Positions 5,896 to 5,956 of a stretch of 5,956 nucleotides of DNA are shown here, in pieces (position 1 is the first letter of the stretch; each line of letters opens with the position of its first letter). This stretch comes from an uncultured Pseudomonadota bacterium (GTDB lineage: Bacteria > Myxococcota_A > UBA796 > GCA-2862545): assembly GCA_937891875.1 (NCBI GenBank), contig CALATR010000050.1, positions 1-5,956 on the forward strand. Direction: 5' to 3'. Under the pieces are notes generated by a model, which searched no databases, was not told the origin of the DNA, and worked only from the letters and a program-made list of their open reading frames with translations. The translations under genes and the position numbers were made by a program.

Positions 5896-5956
5896 GGGGG
5901 CGCGCTCCGGGACGGCGTCCTCGGTCGGCTCGGGGGGGAGTGTGGCGGGCAGGGAC
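5896..5956 (-). other. open reading frame extension or 5' flank of DedA-like gene
   Basis: The reading frame of the DedA-like gene continues without a stop to the right edge and would encode a Pro/Glu-rich stretch (LPPEPTEDAVPERAP). This could be a cytoplasmic N-terminal tail if the true start lies outside the window, or the leader region of the gene if GTG at 5895 is used. The sequence alone does not decide. Confidence 0.4.

Overview
The window is very GC-rich, with codon third positions almost always G or C. Three of its five proteins are envelope-targeted: one by a Sec-type signal peptide and two as short-leader lipoproteins, of which one starts at TTG. One lipoprotein carries FG-GAP/VCBS repeats. 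This suggests a chromosomal segment of a high-GC Gram-negative such as Myxococcota or a related deltaproteobacterial lineage. That placement is inferred from style; no marker gene is present.

Layout, left to right. Positions 1-156 are non-coding and hold a short tandem repeat and a 26-bp direct repeat. Positions 157-1245 (-) encode a secreted, mostly helical protein with HEAT-like stretches. Positions 1246-1387 are a divergent intergenic region with a perfect 12-bp palindrome. Positions 1388-2620 (+) encode an FG-GAP/VCBS lipoprotein with three calcium-loop motifs. Positions 2617-3612 (-) encode a second lipoprotein, cysteine-rich and of unknown function, whose stop codon overlaps the previous one in a shared CTAG. 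Positions 3613-3686 are a 74-bp divergent intergenic region with another perfect 12-bp palindrome. Positions 3687-5321 (+) encode a 544-residue protein with a lytic-transglycosylase-like domain, a long acidic N-terminal part and no recognisable signal peptide. Positions 5326-5895 (-) encode a DedA/YqaA-like (VTT, SNARE-associated) membrane protein whose frame stays open to the right edge.

The strands alternate strictly (-,+,-,+,-). No two neighbours can share an operon, so each gene must be transcribed on its own or from one of the two divergent intergenic regions. Convergent pairs are packed tail to tail (4-bp overlap, 4-bp gap) with no room for a separate terminator. The genes share an envelope theme but no visible pathway. 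The most interesting item is the signal-less transglycosylase-like protein, which could act on peptidoglycan only if it is delivered by a non-Sec route, released by lysis, or part of a phage-like or contractile injection apparatus encoded elsewhere. No mobile element, RNA gene or CRISPR array was seen.
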